Assembly: GCF_028687635.1 (NCBI RefSeq) | Contig: NZ_JAQTZS010000010.1 | Coordinates: 32,830-96,829 of the forward strand | Length of the DNA: 64,000 nucleotides | Reading direction: 5' to 3' | Source of the DNA: Malikia sp. | GTDB lineage: Bacteria; Pseudomonadota; Gammaproteobacteria; Burkholderiales; Burkholderiaceae_C | Part shown: one piece after another, positions 18,388 to 26,317 of the stretch | How the letters are laid out: each line of letters starts with the position of its first letter | Numbering within the stretch: position 1 is the stretch's first letter | Notes under the pieces: generated by a model | What the model saw: only the letters and a program-made list of their open reading frames with translations | The model's database searches: none | What the model was told of the DNA's origin: nothing | Made by a program: the position numbers and the translations under genes

Positions 18388-19236
18388 ATGAACCACACGC
18401 CCACCCTGGACGACGCACTGCCCGCTAGCCTGGCCGGCCTGCCCGAGCCAATCGACCCGGTGGCGTTCGCACGCCTGTACGGCGAGCCGCTGTTCGCGCT
18501 GCCGACCGACCTCTACATCCCGCCCGATGCGCTCGAGGTCTTCCTGGACGCCTTCGAAGGCCCGCTCGATCTGCTGCTGTACCTGATCCGCAGGCAGAAC
18601 TTCAACATCCTCGACATCCCGATGGCCGAGCTCACGCGCCAGTACCTCGGCTACGTCGAGCAGGTGCGCGCGCGCAACCTCGAGCTGGCCGGCGAGTACC
18701 TGCTGATGGCCGCCATGCTGATCGAGATCAAGTCGCGCATGCTGCTGCCCCAGCGCCAGGCGGCCGAGGGCGAGGAAGCCGGGGACCCGCGCGCCGAACT
18801 GGTGCGCCGCCTGCTCGAATACGAGCAGATCAAGCTGGCCTCGCGCCAGCTGGCCGAGGCACCACAACTCGGGCGCGACTTCCTGGCGGCCTGCGTCCAC
18901 GTCGAGCAGGCGCTCGACCTCCAGCTGCCCGATGTGGATGGCGCCGAGCTGCAGCAGGCCTGGCGCGACATCCTGCGCCGCGCCAAGCTGGTGCAGCACC
19001 ACAAGATCAGCCGCGAGGCGCTTTCGGTGCGCGAGCACATGAGCCTGGTGCTGCGCCGACTGCAGGGCCGGCGCTTCGTCGAGTTCGCCGAGCTGTTCGA
19101 GCTGGCCAAGGGCGTGCCGGTGCTGGTCGTGACCTTCATCGCGATGCTCGAGCTGGCCAAGGAAACCCTGATCGAGATCACCCAGGCCGAGGCCTTCGCT
19201 CCCATCTATGTCCGGCTGGCCTATACGCCAGCCTGA
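18388..19236 (+). CDS. scpA: Segregation and condensation protein A
   Basis: This is the kleisin subunit that bridges SMC heads in the bacterial condensin. The 282 residues include the hallmark FEGPLDLLLYLIRRQNFNILDIPMAELT block (about 56-84), the MAAMLIEIKSRMLLP helix, and the C-terminal winged-helix portion with FLELLELAK-like FAELFELAKG. ScpB is not in the window. The gene follows DUF3460 closely and is 11 bases ahead of nadB. Confidence 0.94.
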   Translation: MNHTPTLDDALPASLAGLPEPIDPVAFARLYGEPLFALPTDLYIPPDALEVFLDAFEGPLDLLLYLIRRQNFNILDIPMAELTRQYLGYVEQVRARNLELAGEYLLMAAMLIEIKSRMLLPQRQAAEGEEAGDPRAELVRRLLEYEQIKLASRQLAEAPQLGRDFLAACVHVEQALDLQLPDVDGAELQQAWRDILRRAKLVQHHKISREALSVREHMSLVLRRLQGRRFVEFAELFELAKGVPVLVVTFIAMLELAKETLIEITQAEAFAPIYVRLAYTPA

Positions 19237-19247
19237 AGCTTTGCACC

Positions 19248-20864
19248 ATGAACACCACCCAATCCCAGTCCTGCGCCACCACTCGCCGCTTCGACGTCGT
19301 CATCGTCGGCAGCGGCCTGGCCGGCCTGAGCACCGCGCTGCTGCTGCCCAGCCATCTGCAGGTGGCCATCCTGACCAAGCGCACCATCGCGGACGGCTCC
19401 AGCGGCTGGGCCCAGGGCGGCATCGCCGCCGTGCTGGCCGAGGACGACAGCTTCGAGGCCCATGTGCAGGACACCTTCGTCGCTGGCGCCGGCCTGTGCG
19501 ACGAGGCCGCGACCCGCTTCACGGTCGAACACGCGCCCGAGGCGATCGCCTGGCTGCGCGAGATGGGCACCCAGTTCACCCAGCATGACGGCGAACTGCA
19601 CCTGACGCGCGAGGGCGGCCACAGCCACCGCCGCATCGTGCACGCGGCCGACGCCACCGGCGCCGCCGTCCAGCACACGCTGATCGACCGCGTGCGGCTG
19701 GCGCCCAATGTGCAGGTGTTCGAGAGCCATGTGCTGGCCGACCTGATCCTGAGCGACAAGCATGCCGAGGGCGGTACGGAGGACGAACGCCGCTGCCTGG
19801 GTGCCTACGCCTTCAACGAGGACACCGACGAGGTCGAGGCCTTCGTGGCGCCGCACACCGTGCTGTGCACCGGCGGCGCGGGCAAGGTCTACCTCTACAC
19901 CTCCAACCCCGACACCGCGACCGGCGACGGCATCGCGGCGGCCTGGCGCGCTGGCTGCCGGGTCGGCAACATGGAATTCATCCAGTTCCACCCGACCTGC
20001 CTGTATCACCCCGATGCCAAGAGCTTCCTGATCAGCGAGGCGGTACGCGGCGAGGGCGGCCTGCTCAAGCTGCCGGAATCGCTCGGGGGCACCCGCTTCA
20101 TGCCGGCGCACGACGAACGCGCCGAGCTCGCGCCGCGCGACGTGGTGGCGCGCGCGATCGACTTCGAGATGAAGAAGCACGGCCTGGACTGCGTCTACCT
20201 CGACATCTCGCACCAGAGCCCGGAATTCCTGCGCGAGCATTTCCCCAACATCCTGGCGCGCTGCGCCGAGCTCGGCATCGACATCACGAAGGAGCCGATT
20301 CCGGTCGTGCCGGCCGCGCACTACACCTGCGGCGGCGTGATCACCGACCTGAAGGCACGCACCGACCTGGCCGGCCTGTACGTGGTGGGCGAGGCCAGCT
20401 GCACCGGCCTGCACGGCGCCAACCGGCTGGCCAGCAACTCGCTGCTCGAGTGCATGGTGTTCGCGCGCGCGGCGGTGGCCGACATGGCGGCGCAGGCCGT
20501 GGCCGACATCCCGGCCATCAAGCCCTGGGACGACAGCCGCGTGATCGACGCCGACGAGCAGGTCGTGCTGTCGCACAACTGGGACGAGCTGCGCCGCTTC
20601 ATGTGGGACTATGTCGGCATCGTGCGCACCGACAAACGGCTGGAGCGCGCGGCGCACCGGATCGCGCTGCTGCAATCCGAGATCCGCGAGTTCTACACCC
20701 ACTACCATGTCACGCGCGACCTGTTGGAGCTGCGCAACCTGCTGCAGGTGGCCGACCTGATTGTGCGCTCGGCGCAGGGCCGCAAGGAAAGCCGCGGCCT
20801 GCACTTCAGCCGCGACTACCCCGGGCTGCTGGCCGAGGCGGGGCCGACGGTGCTGGTGCCCTGA
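19248..20864 (+). CDS. nadB: L-aspartate oxidase
   Basis: This FAD enzyme oxidises aspartate to iminoaspartate, the first step of de novo NAD synthesis; NadA then forms quinolinate. The 538 residues show the Rossmann FAD motif VGSGLAGLSTALLL (from 20), GSSGWAQGGIAAVL, the active-site HTLIDR and AHYTCGGV regions and the helical C-terminal domain. NadA is encoded separately at 31.97-33.06 kb, so the two steps are not in one operon here. Confidence 0.96.
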   Translation: MNTTQSQSCATTRRFDVVIVGSGLAGLSTALLLPSHLQVAILTKRTIADGSSGWAQGGIAAVLAEDDSFEAHVQDTFVAGAGLCDEAATRFTVEHAPEAIAWLREMGTQFTQHDGELHLTREGGHSHRRIVHAADATGAAVQHTLIDRVRLAPNVQVFESHVLADLILSDKHAEGGTEDERRCLGAYAFNEDTDEVEAFVAPHTVLCTGGAGKVYLYTSNPDTATGDGIAAAWRAGCRVGNMEFIQFHPTCLYHPDAKSFLISEAVRGEGGLLKLPESLGGTRFMPAHDERAELAPRDVVARAIDFEMKKHGLDCVYLDISHQSPEFLREHFPNILARCAELGIDITKEPIPVVPAAHYTCGGVITDLKARTDLAGLYVVGEASCTGLHGANRLASNSLLECMVFARAAVADMAAQAVADIPAIKPWDDSRVIDADEQVVLSHNWDELRRFMWDYVGIVRTDKRLERAAHRIALLQSEIREFYTHYHVTRDLLELRNLLQVADLIVRSAQGRKESRGLHFSRDYPGLLAEAGPTVLVP

Positions 20865-20884
20865 GCGGGCAACCAAGGCGCCGA

Positions 20885-21202
20885 ATGAGGGATCTGGCCG
20901 CGAGCACCGGCTTGCCGGCAGATGCCGTGCAGGCGATACAGCAGGTGCTGGCCGCCTGCCCGGCGATCGGGCAGGCGGTGCTGTACGGCTCGCGCGCCAG
21001 GGGCAACTACAAACGGGGCTCCGACATCGACCTGACCCTCAAGGGCGATGCGCTGACCTATCGGGACCTGCTGCGGCTGATGGACGAACTCGACGACCTG
21101 CTGCTGCCCTACATGATCGACTTGTCGCTCTACGCCCAGATCGACAATCACGCATTGCGCGAGCACATCGATCGGGTCGAGGTGGTGTTCTACGCGCGCT
21201 GA
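20885..21202 (+). CDS. MNT-type nucleotidyltransferase domain protein, no HEPN partner
   Basis: The 105-residue protein is a minimal polymerase-beta-fold nucleotidyltransferase with GSRARGNYKRGSDIDL (35-50), including the Gly-Ser pair and acidic residues Asp48 and Asp50. It resembles H. influenzae HI0073 and the MntA antitoxin, which work with a HEPN protein (HI0074/HepT) normally encoded next door. Here nadB lies directly upstream and no HEPN gene follows, so the partner is absent or lost. It could be an orphan antitoxin remnant. It marks the border where the low-GC island begins. Confidence 0.8.
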   Translation: MRDLAASTGLPADAVQAIQQVLAACPAIGQAVLYGSRARGNYKRGSDIDLTLKGDALTYRDLLRLMDELDDLLLPYMIDLSLYAQIDNHALREHIDRVEVVFYAR

Positions 21203-21393
21203 AGATCTCCCACGATAAAATTTTATTTCGGAGATAATTTTAATAATCTCCACGAGCCAGCTGGAACGCCTCTACCGGATCGTTAGCTCGACACAAAGCC
21301 GCTGGGAAATTGTTTGGCGACATCACCATCAAAGCCCGAGCCTGACCCCATCATCGGCGTGGTGAGCTACGGCTGGGTGCCGGTCCGATGAAA

Positions 21394-21428
21394 TGGCGGC
21401 TGGTGACACGACTGCTTGCGCTACCCCA
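21394..21428. repeat. 35-bp direct repeat, copy 1
   Basis: These 35 bases (starting TGGCGGCTGGTGACACG) recur exactly at 22099-22133 in the same orientation, 705 bases away. TCCGA precedes both copies at a similar distance. The copies flank the 91-codon unknown gene. Confidence 0.95.
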
Positions 21429-21479
21429 GGTGAAAGTTCATAACACGCTCTAGCTGACAGGGCACATTCAACGTTTGAA

Positions 21480-21509
21480 TTCAGCAGCCGCGAGAAGCGG
21501 CTCGCTGAA
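21480..21509. repeat. Imperfect hairpin with 6+5 bp stem
   Basis: TTCAGC-A-GCCGC, a five-base loop, then GCGGC-TC-GCTGAA forms a strong stem with a small bulge. It is not followed by a T-run, so it is not an obvious terminator. It could be a REP-like or recombination-site hairpin. Confidence 0.6.
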
Positions 21510-21637
21510 ATCATCGCCTTATACACATCTCCGTAACATGTTGATTTTTATGATAACGCAGAAAATCCACACATCAATAAAATCAATGACTTACAGAGTT
21601 GCGTATAACGAAATGCGCTGAAATGTGATGCTAGAGT

Positions 21638-21913
21638 TTAGCGCGACCATTTCTGGCATGTACTTTGCTGCCCAAACATGTCAGGGCTTTTGCTATCGCT
21701 CCCTTTGAAACCAAGACCTTCACACACTACTTTTATTCTTTGCCCTAAAGATGAGTGAAGTTGAAGAAACGGAGTTTCAGTATTTTTTGCGGCCAAGGCA
21801 TCAACATACCGGCGTTGATTCCGATGAGCCAGTTCTCTAATCACCAAGTGGGAATCAAATGGCTGACTCAGCGAGTTCACTACTTCCGTTATCGCGGCAT
21901 CCCAATTTTTCAT
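21638..21913 (-). CDS. Hypothetical protein (91 aa)
   Basis: I do not recognise this protein. It is soluble, with mixed charge and an even residue distribution (for example ITEVVNSLSQPFDSHLVIREL and LGQRIKVVCEGLGF), which looks like a folded domain rather than shadow coding. AAGG lies about ten bases before the ATG. Codon use is less GC-rich than in neighbouring operons. It is flanked by the two 35-base direct repeats, so it may have arrived as a small inserted unit. An overlapping plus-strand frame of 118 codons looks less protein-like. Confidence 0.5.
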   Translation of the reverse strand: MKNWDAAITEVVNSLSQPFDSHLVIRELAHRNQRRYVDALAAKNTETPFLQLHSSLGQRIKVVCEGLGFKGSDSKSPDMFGQQSTCQKWSR

Positions 21914-22098
21914 TTGCTATTTACCTTGTTGGAAAAGTCTAACTTTGTTTTAGGGCGACTGCCCCTAGCCGAAACCTGCCTTACTGACAGCAGTCTATCC
22001 CTCACCCTAAGCATCTCGGCAGTGCGCACGCACGTCAAACCGTGTCGGATTGCCTCGATAGACGGAAATCCAGCACTGGACGTTTTCCGACAGCAAAG

Positions 22099-22133
22099 TG
22101 GCGGCTGGTGACACGACTGCTTGCGCTACCCCA
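22099..22133. repeat. 35-bp direct repeat, copy 2
   Basis: This copy matches 21394-21428 exactly, same orientation. Just upstream, CCAG-CA-CTGG within a larger GGAA/TTCC inverted repeat (about 22067-22089) adds local dyad structure. Confidence 0.95.
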
Positions 22134-22187
22134 AGTTCAACGAACGGACCGACCTCCCCCAAAACCAGGACGGTTCAAGAGGGCAAC

Positions 22188-22523
22188 TCAAGCGGCCGAT
22201 GGATCGATGGGCTCGAAACGCGCCACACGCTTGAAAACCGAGCCTTTGACGGTCTGTTTTCTTTCCGAGGGCTTGTAGCCGTGATACCTGGCGAAGGCAG
22301 CCACTTGAGCCCCGGTGCGGCGCAGAAAAGGGTCAGACTCCTTCTTCGTCGCCGGACACAGCGCGCGGAGCTTGTCGGTCGGCAGGGTGGCTGCCGCGCC
22401 TTGGCCTGCTCGGATACTGACCAGCAACTCGTCTTCGTACTCCCCTATCAGCTCCCAGACGGCCTGGGACTGCGGAGTATTCGGATAACGCGAATTCTGG
22501 AACGGAAAAGGAGATTTCTTCAT
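22188..22523 (-). CDS. Hypothetical protein (111 aa)
   Basis: I do not recognise this protein. It has a Pro-rich start (MKKSPFPFQNSRYPNTP), an acidic helix (WELIGEYEDELLVSIRAG) and a basic C-terminal half (ARYHGYKPSERKQTVKG). No signal peptide or membrane helix is seen. No clear Shine-Dalgarno precedes the chosen ATG at 22521-22523; longer starts up to 22574 are possible. The start region overlaps that of a divergent plus-strand small gene, so at most one of the two starts may be right. Confidence 0.45.
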   Translation of the reverse strand: MKKSPFPFQNSRYPNTPQSQAVWELIGEYEDELLVSIRAGQGAAATLPTDKLRALCPATKKESDPFLRRTGAQVAAFARYHGYKPSERKQTVKGSVFKRVARFEPIDPSAA

Positions 22524-22692
22524 GATTGACAAGGTTATTTCTTTCGACTGGTATGAGCGCATGAGGGACTGCACGGACTATCTGGACATCCGGAGGAAGC
22601 AGGCGGGCATGTCTCGTCTGCAAGAGCGCCGGAAGCGAGGCACCGACAGCGCCGGGCCGAACTTGCCGGTTCACGCCTTCCTCAGGAAATAA
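22522..22692 (+). CDS. Possible small protein (56 aa)
   Basis: A 57-codon frame opens with ATG at 22522-22524, preceded by AAGGAG at 22507-22512 with eight-base spacing, the best ribosome-binding site in this part of the window. The product is charged (DWYERMRDCTDYLDIRRKQAG) and ends in a basic tail. I do not recognise it. It is divergent from, and overlaps by two bases, the 111-residue gene on the other strand. Confidence 0.35.
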   Translation: MIDKVISFDWYERMRDCTDYLDIRRKQAGMSRLQERRKRGTDSAGPNLPVHAFLRK

Positions 22693-22710
22693 GGTGGGTC
22701 GATACGTTGC

Positions 22711-23761
22711 TCATGCCTCGCTAGCGGACGGGGTTTCGGGCTTGCGTTGGTAGCCCTTCTGGTCTTGTTCGTAGCGAGCGGCGAGTGCCTGCAGATCTTT
22801 CGGCACCTGCTGGTAACTGACCAGGTACACATCCAGCGCCTGGCCTCGTACCAGGTCGAGCGCCCGCTGCATCGCGTCCATAATCCATTCGTACTCGTTG
22901 CCAAAGGCGCCGCCGCCCAGCCGCGTCAGGTAGACGCTGCGGTTGCCGCCCGGTCTGGCTGCATTAATCACCCCGGCTAGCAGCGTGGCTTCATAAGCAG
23001 CTTCGAGCACCAGGCGCGCGAAGGGCTCCCACAACCAGGGCTTGCTGTCGCGGTTGTAGCTGATCGGCAATGCCGAGCAGTAGGCCTGGCTCACCGTCTG
23101 GTCCTTCGGCGTGCCCCTCGCCGTCACTTCCACATCCCAATGAAGGCCGATGCGCAGACGCGCGCGCAACGCGTCAAGTTCAGCGGGGCTGGCGGCCCTG
23201 AGTGCTGTCTTGATGGTTTGCAGCGTGGCGGTGTCGGCCAAGGCGTAGCCGTTGCGCATCTTGATGCGGTCGCCACCCTTCAGGGTTGATCGCAGGTCGG
23301 CCAGGGTGTCGATCTGCCGCTCGCTGGTCTGGCCCAGCTGATTGCCGACCGGCGCGAAGTAGTTGCGGTAGATGGTCCCGGCCCCCGCAGCGCGCGCACA
23401 GGCCGGCCCCTGGGTCGGGTCGTATTCGTAATCGGTCACGCCGTCTTCGGGTGTGAACTCGAAGTGCGTCATCTCCAGCAGATTGAATTGCGAGGCGACC
23501 TGTACCAGCGCACCCGCCAGTTCGGGCCTGGTATGCAGCTGGTGGGCGTCGGCCGCGAGGTTGTGCACCCGCAGCCGGCCACGCGAGGTGGCCAGCACCG
23601 GGGCGGCGCGCTCGCGCAGTTCGGCTAGGCTGGGCGTCTCCAGCTGGCCGATCCGCCAGCTGCGGCCGTTGGCCAGCGAGCGCAGGCGATCGTCCTCGAC
23701 GCAGAGCTGGGCACGGGTGGATTTGTAGTCGGTTTCTGCAAAGCCGGTCAGGTCTTTAAAC
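22711..23761 (-). pseudogene. Macrodomain-like protein gene, broken after codon 5 by an IS4-family insertion
   Basis: This segment encodes 349 residues in an open frame without its own start. The first codons (ATG ACA TGG ...) survive on the far side of the insertion at 25204-25211 with GGAG just upstream. Removing the IS and one 9-base target copy restores a continuous 352-residue frame beginning MTWFKDLTGFAETDYKS. Near the C-terminus, SVYLTRLGGGAFGNEYEWI followed by a helix resembles the phosphate-binding loop of macrodomains; QGPACARAAGAGTIYRNYF and a VSQAYCSALPISY segment are other conserved-looking blocks. Assignment to an ADP-ribose-binding fold is inference. It lies downstream of the phosphoesterase gene controlled by the NrtR-type promoter. 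The residual frame contains no other lesion, so the insertion looks recent. Confidence 0.75.
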
Positions 23762-25194
23762 CCATCCCTTTCAAGGTGTTGCCGATTCTCCTGTAGCCTT
23801 GTGGGGTAGAAGGGAGAACGAGGATGTGTGCAGAGGTACTGGAGCGGTTTGAGCAGCATGCGCCGGTGGGCGTGATGGCACGCGTGGCGCTGGAGCAGGC
23901 GTTGCCGGCGGGCTGGATCGACGAGGTGTTCGAGGCCAACCGCCAGAGGCAATACCCGCGCGAGCTGATGATGTCGACCGTGGTGGAGCTGATGATGCTG
24001 GTCTCGCTGGGGCTGCGCCCGTCGCTGCATGCGGCCGCGCGCAAGATGGAGCGGCTGCCCGTGTCGTTGGCGGCGCTCTACGACAAGGTCAATCGCACGG
24101 AGCCGGCGGTGCTGCGCGCGCTGGTGCAGGGCAGCGCCGCCCGTCTGGCGCCGGTGATGGCGCAACTCGACGGCGAGGCAAGCCTGGCGGGATGGCGCTT
24201 GCGCATCCTCGACGGCAATCACCTGCCGGCGAGCCAGAAGCGGCTGTCACCGCTGCGCGATCAGCGTGGCGCGGCCCTGCCGGGGCACACCCTGGTGGTC
24301 TACGATCCCGACCAAGCCCTGGTCACGGACATCGTGGCGTGCGAGGATGCGCACGAGAGCGAGCGTACCGTGGCGCGGACCCTGGTGGCCTCGGCACGGG
24401 CGGGCGAGCTGTGGCTGGCTGACAGCCATTTCTGCACCCGCACCCTGTTGCAGGGCTGGCAACAGACGGGAGCCGCCTTCATTGTGCGCGAGCATGGTCG
24501 CCATCCGAGTCTGGTGCAGCAAGGCAGCTGGCACGAAGCGGGCCGCTGCGAAACGGGCGTGCTGGCGGAGCAGTCCATCGGTATCGAGGGTGACGGCGTG
24601 CCGTGGCGTCGTATCCAGTTGGTGCTCGATGAGCCCACTCGGGACGGCCTGACCCAGCTGAACTTGTGGAGCAACCTGCCGCACGAGGTCACGGCTCAAC
24701 AGATTGCCAACCTGTACCGCCGCCGCTGGCGCATCGAAGGGCTGTTCGGACGACTCGAATCGGTTCTCAACAGCGAAATCCGCACGCTGGGCCACCCGCG
24801 TGCCGCGCTGCTGGGCTTTGCCACGGCGGTGCTGGCGTACAACGTGCTGTCCCTGCTCAAGCGCTGCATCGAACAGGCTCACCGCGAGCAGGCTCCCGAG
24901 CTGGAGGTCTCGACCTATCACCTGGCAGTCGATGTCGTGAGCGACTACAAAGGCATGCTCATTGCGCTACCGCCTTCGGCGTGGTCTTCGTGGTCCGAAG
25001 CCAGCCCGGAGCACATGGCTGATTATTTGCTGCATCTGGCCCGGTTCGTCTCGCCGCGCAGCGTCGCCACCTCCAAGCGAGGCCCCAAGAAACCCAAGCC
25101 CAAGGGATATGTCGAGGCCGCCGCTGTTCGCAAGCACGTCTCGACCGCCCGCGTCCTGCGCAGCGCCAAGGGTGCAACACCTTGAAAGGGATGG
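23762..25194 (+). mobile_element. IS4-family insertion sequence, complete, 1433 bp
   Basis: The ends are inverted repeats starting CCATCCCTTTCAAGGTGTTG at the left and its exact complement at the right (about 21 bases matching). The element is bracketed by the 9-base direct repeat TCTTTAAAC at 23753-23761 and 25195-25203, a clear target duplication. It carries a single full-length transposase gene and nothing else. It interrupts the macrodomain-like gene near its 5' end, in the opposite orientation to that gene. Confidence 0.93.
23824..25185 (+). CDS. IS4-family transposase
   Basis: This DDE transposase has 453 residues and catalyses cut-and-paste movement of the surrounding element. Candidate catalytic residues are the Asp in RILDGNHL, the Asp in LWLADSHFC and the Glu in the YRRRWRIEGLFGRLE block, which is the Y-(2)-R-(3)-E signature of the IS4 family. 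A basic C-terminal tail (SKRGPKKPKPKGY) follows. No frameshift or stop is seen, so it is probably active. Confidence 0.92.
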   Translation: MCAEVLERFEQHAPVGVMARVALEQALPAGWIDEVFEANRQRQYPRELMMSTVVELMMLVSLGLRPSLHAAARKMERLPVSLAALYDKVNRTEPAVLRALVQGSAARLAPVMAQLDGEASLAGWRLRILDGNHLPASQKRLSPLRDQRGAALPGHTLVVYDPDQALVTDIVACEDAHESERTVARTLVASARAGELWLADSHFCTRTLLQGWQQTGAAFIVREHGRHPSLVQQGSWHEAGRCETGVLAEQSIGIEGDGVPWRRIQLVLDEPTRDGLTQLNLWSNLPHEVTAQQIANLYRRRWRIEGLFGRLESVLNSEIRTLGHPRAALLGFATAVLAYNVLSLLKRCIEQAHREQAPELEVSTYHLAVDVVSDYKGMLIALPPSAWSSWSEASPEHMADYLLHLARFVSPRSVATSKRGPKKPKPKGYVEAAAVRKHVSTARVLRSAKGATP

Positions 25195-25308
25195 TCTTTA
25201 AACCATGTCATTGGGTCTCCATCGGGTCAAACAGGTGCTGGGGTCTTAGGCGCAGTGGAACACTGAACCACGCATGACGGAAATTTCGGCGGTTCCGACT
25301 TAGAACCC

Positions 25309-26256
25309 CTAGTTCGGATTTGATGAACTGACGAAATTTCGCACGTCAAGGAGTTCCTCTCCGTCCCACCGATAAGCCACCAAGGGGCCTCCCTTACCTG
25401 CGCTGTAATCCACGCACGCCATTCGGTCAGCTTGCAAGGTTGGCTCGCCCTGCATCCAATAGTGGCCAAAAAACACGGGTTTGCGGTGGTCATAACTGGG
25501 CAGCATGCCAGTCTCCGTCACAGCGATGTCCGGCAACTTGTTCCTCTCTTCCTCGGACATCAACGCAAGGTCACGGTAGCCATGGGCTTGCTCATCCCAC
25601 CAGCGGATACGCACATTGCGCCTCTCATGGCCGTCTTTGTCCAAGAACGAATGGCCGGCGGGCAACGACACTTCCAGTCCTTTTGTCAGCCCCTCTACCG
25701 CTCTGAAGACGGGGTCATGTGCGCGACTGGCGCGAACCATGAGTTCTGGCGTCAGAGTTCGGCCATTGCCCAGCAGCGGCTCCAACTCCGCCATGAAGCC
25801 GTCGTGCCAACAGGCGTGCACAACACGCAGCGCTGGCAGGTCAAGCCACAACGGCAATGTCAGAAACCAGTCGATGATTTCCGCATGGAGCGGCGTCCCC
25901 TCGACCTCGCCCAGAAACGCATGGTGCTGATGGCGGTTCTGGGCACCGAGCTCGCCGTGTCGTGGGCGAAGGAAATGGCCGGCGTCGGCGCCATCTGGGT
26001 CGGGCAGATGCCAGGCAATGGCATTGAACTCATGATTTCCCAGAATGGCCAAGGCACTGTCTGCATCCACCATGCGTCGCGCCAGTCGGTAGGTTTCAAC
26101 TTGCCGAGGGCCTCGGTCGATGAAGTCACCGACAAAGATGGCCTTGCGGCTTGGGTGCCGATATGCTCCGGCTTGTTTGCGGTACCCCATCGTCTGCAGC
26201 AAGGCTTCGAGCTTGTCGGCTTGGCCGTGAACGTCTCCAATGATGTCGTATCCCAT
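25309..26256 (-). CDS. Calcineurin-like metallophosphoesterase
   Basis: The 315 residues show the PPP-type metal motifs GDVHG (7-11), GDFIDRGP (43-50) and GNHE (73-76), plus later His residues in VVHACWH and FFGHYW. It is a cytoplasmic phosphatase of the PrpE/diadenosine-tetraphosphatase type; the real substrate could be a dinucleotide, an NAD-derived compound or a phosphoprotein. AAGGAGGG lies four bases before the start. It is divergent from the NrtR-type regulator, shares its promoter region, and reads towards the broken macrodomain-like gene 97 bases downstream. Adjacency to that gene and to a Nudix-like regulator suggests nucleotide or ADP-ribose metabolism, by inference. Confidence 0.85.
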   Translation of the reverse strand: MGYDIIGDVHGQADKLEALLQTMGYRKQAGAYRHPSRKAIFVGDFIDRGPRQVETYRLARRMVDADSALAILGNHEFNAIAWHLPDPDGADAGHFLRPRHGELGAQNRHQHHAFLGEVEGTPLHAEIIDWFLTLPLWLDLPALRVVHACWHDGFMAELEPLLGNGRTLTPELMVRASRAHDPVFRAVEGLTKGLEVSLPAGHSFLDKDGHERRNVRIRWWDEQAHGYRDLALMSEEERNKLPDIAVTETGMLPSYDHRKPVFFGHYWMQGEPTLQADRMACVDYSAGKGGPLVAYRWDGEELLDVRNFVSSSNPN

Positions 26257-26267
26257 ACTTCCCTCCT

Positions 26268-26286
26268 TAGTTGTACGATGCTACTA
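26268..26286. promoter_or_regulatory. Candidate NrtR operator 1
   Basis: TAGTTGTACGATGCTACTA is a near-palindrome with TAGT/ACTA ends. It shares 15 of 19 bases with the site at 26299-26317. It abuts the Shine-Dalgarno of the phosphoesterase gene and touches the proposed -10 box. The claim that NrtR binds here is inference from position and repetition. Confidence 0.6.
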
Positions 26287-26314
26287 TCTTAACCCACTTA
26301 GTGGTAAAATGCAA
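26286..26314 (-). promoter_or_regulatory. Candidate sigma-70 promoter for the phosphoesterase gene
   Basis: On the minus strand TTGCAT (26314-26309) and TAAGAT (26291-26286) are spaced by 17 bases. The -35 box lies inside operator 2 and the -10 box touches operator 1, so a repressor on the two sites would block it. Confidence 0.5.
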
Positions 26315-26317
26315 CTA
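26299..26317. promoter_or_regulatory. Candidate NrtR operator 2
   Basis: TAGTGGTAAAATGCAACTA has the same TAGT-n-G-n-A...T-n-C-n-ACTA architecture as operator 1. Centres are 31 bases apart, close to three helical turns. Its last base is the first base of the regulator start codon, which fits autoregulation. Confidence 0.6.

Larger units (their letters stand above)
21203..21637. other. AT-rich intergenic stretch with palindromes, no gene seen
   Basis: No credible coding region was found here. Base composition drops sharply compared with nadB. It begins with the perfect palindrome ATAAAATTTTAT (21215-21226) set between ATCTCC (21205-21210) and GGAGAT (21230-21235), and a second ATCTCC follows at 21246-21251. 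These could fold into alternative hairpins ending the nadB transcript. It also holds one copy of a 35-base direct repeat and a separate strong hairpin. Confidence 0.6.

Noticed and set aside
16435..19038. 867-codon minus-strand frame across the SulP, DUF3460 and scpA genes
   Set aside because: It spans three real genes on the other strand and shows low-complexity Gln/Arg/Asp-rich sequence without recognisable domains.
21755..22111. 118-codon plus-strand frame overlapping the 91-residue gene
   Set aside because: It lacks a Shine-Dalgarno, ends inside the 35-base repeat, and is less protein-like than the minus-strand frame. It was kept only as an alternative.
22098..22529. 143-codon plus-strand frame opposite the 111-residue gene
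   Set aside because: It starts inside the 35-base direct repeat and reads as shadow sequence of the minus-strand frame.
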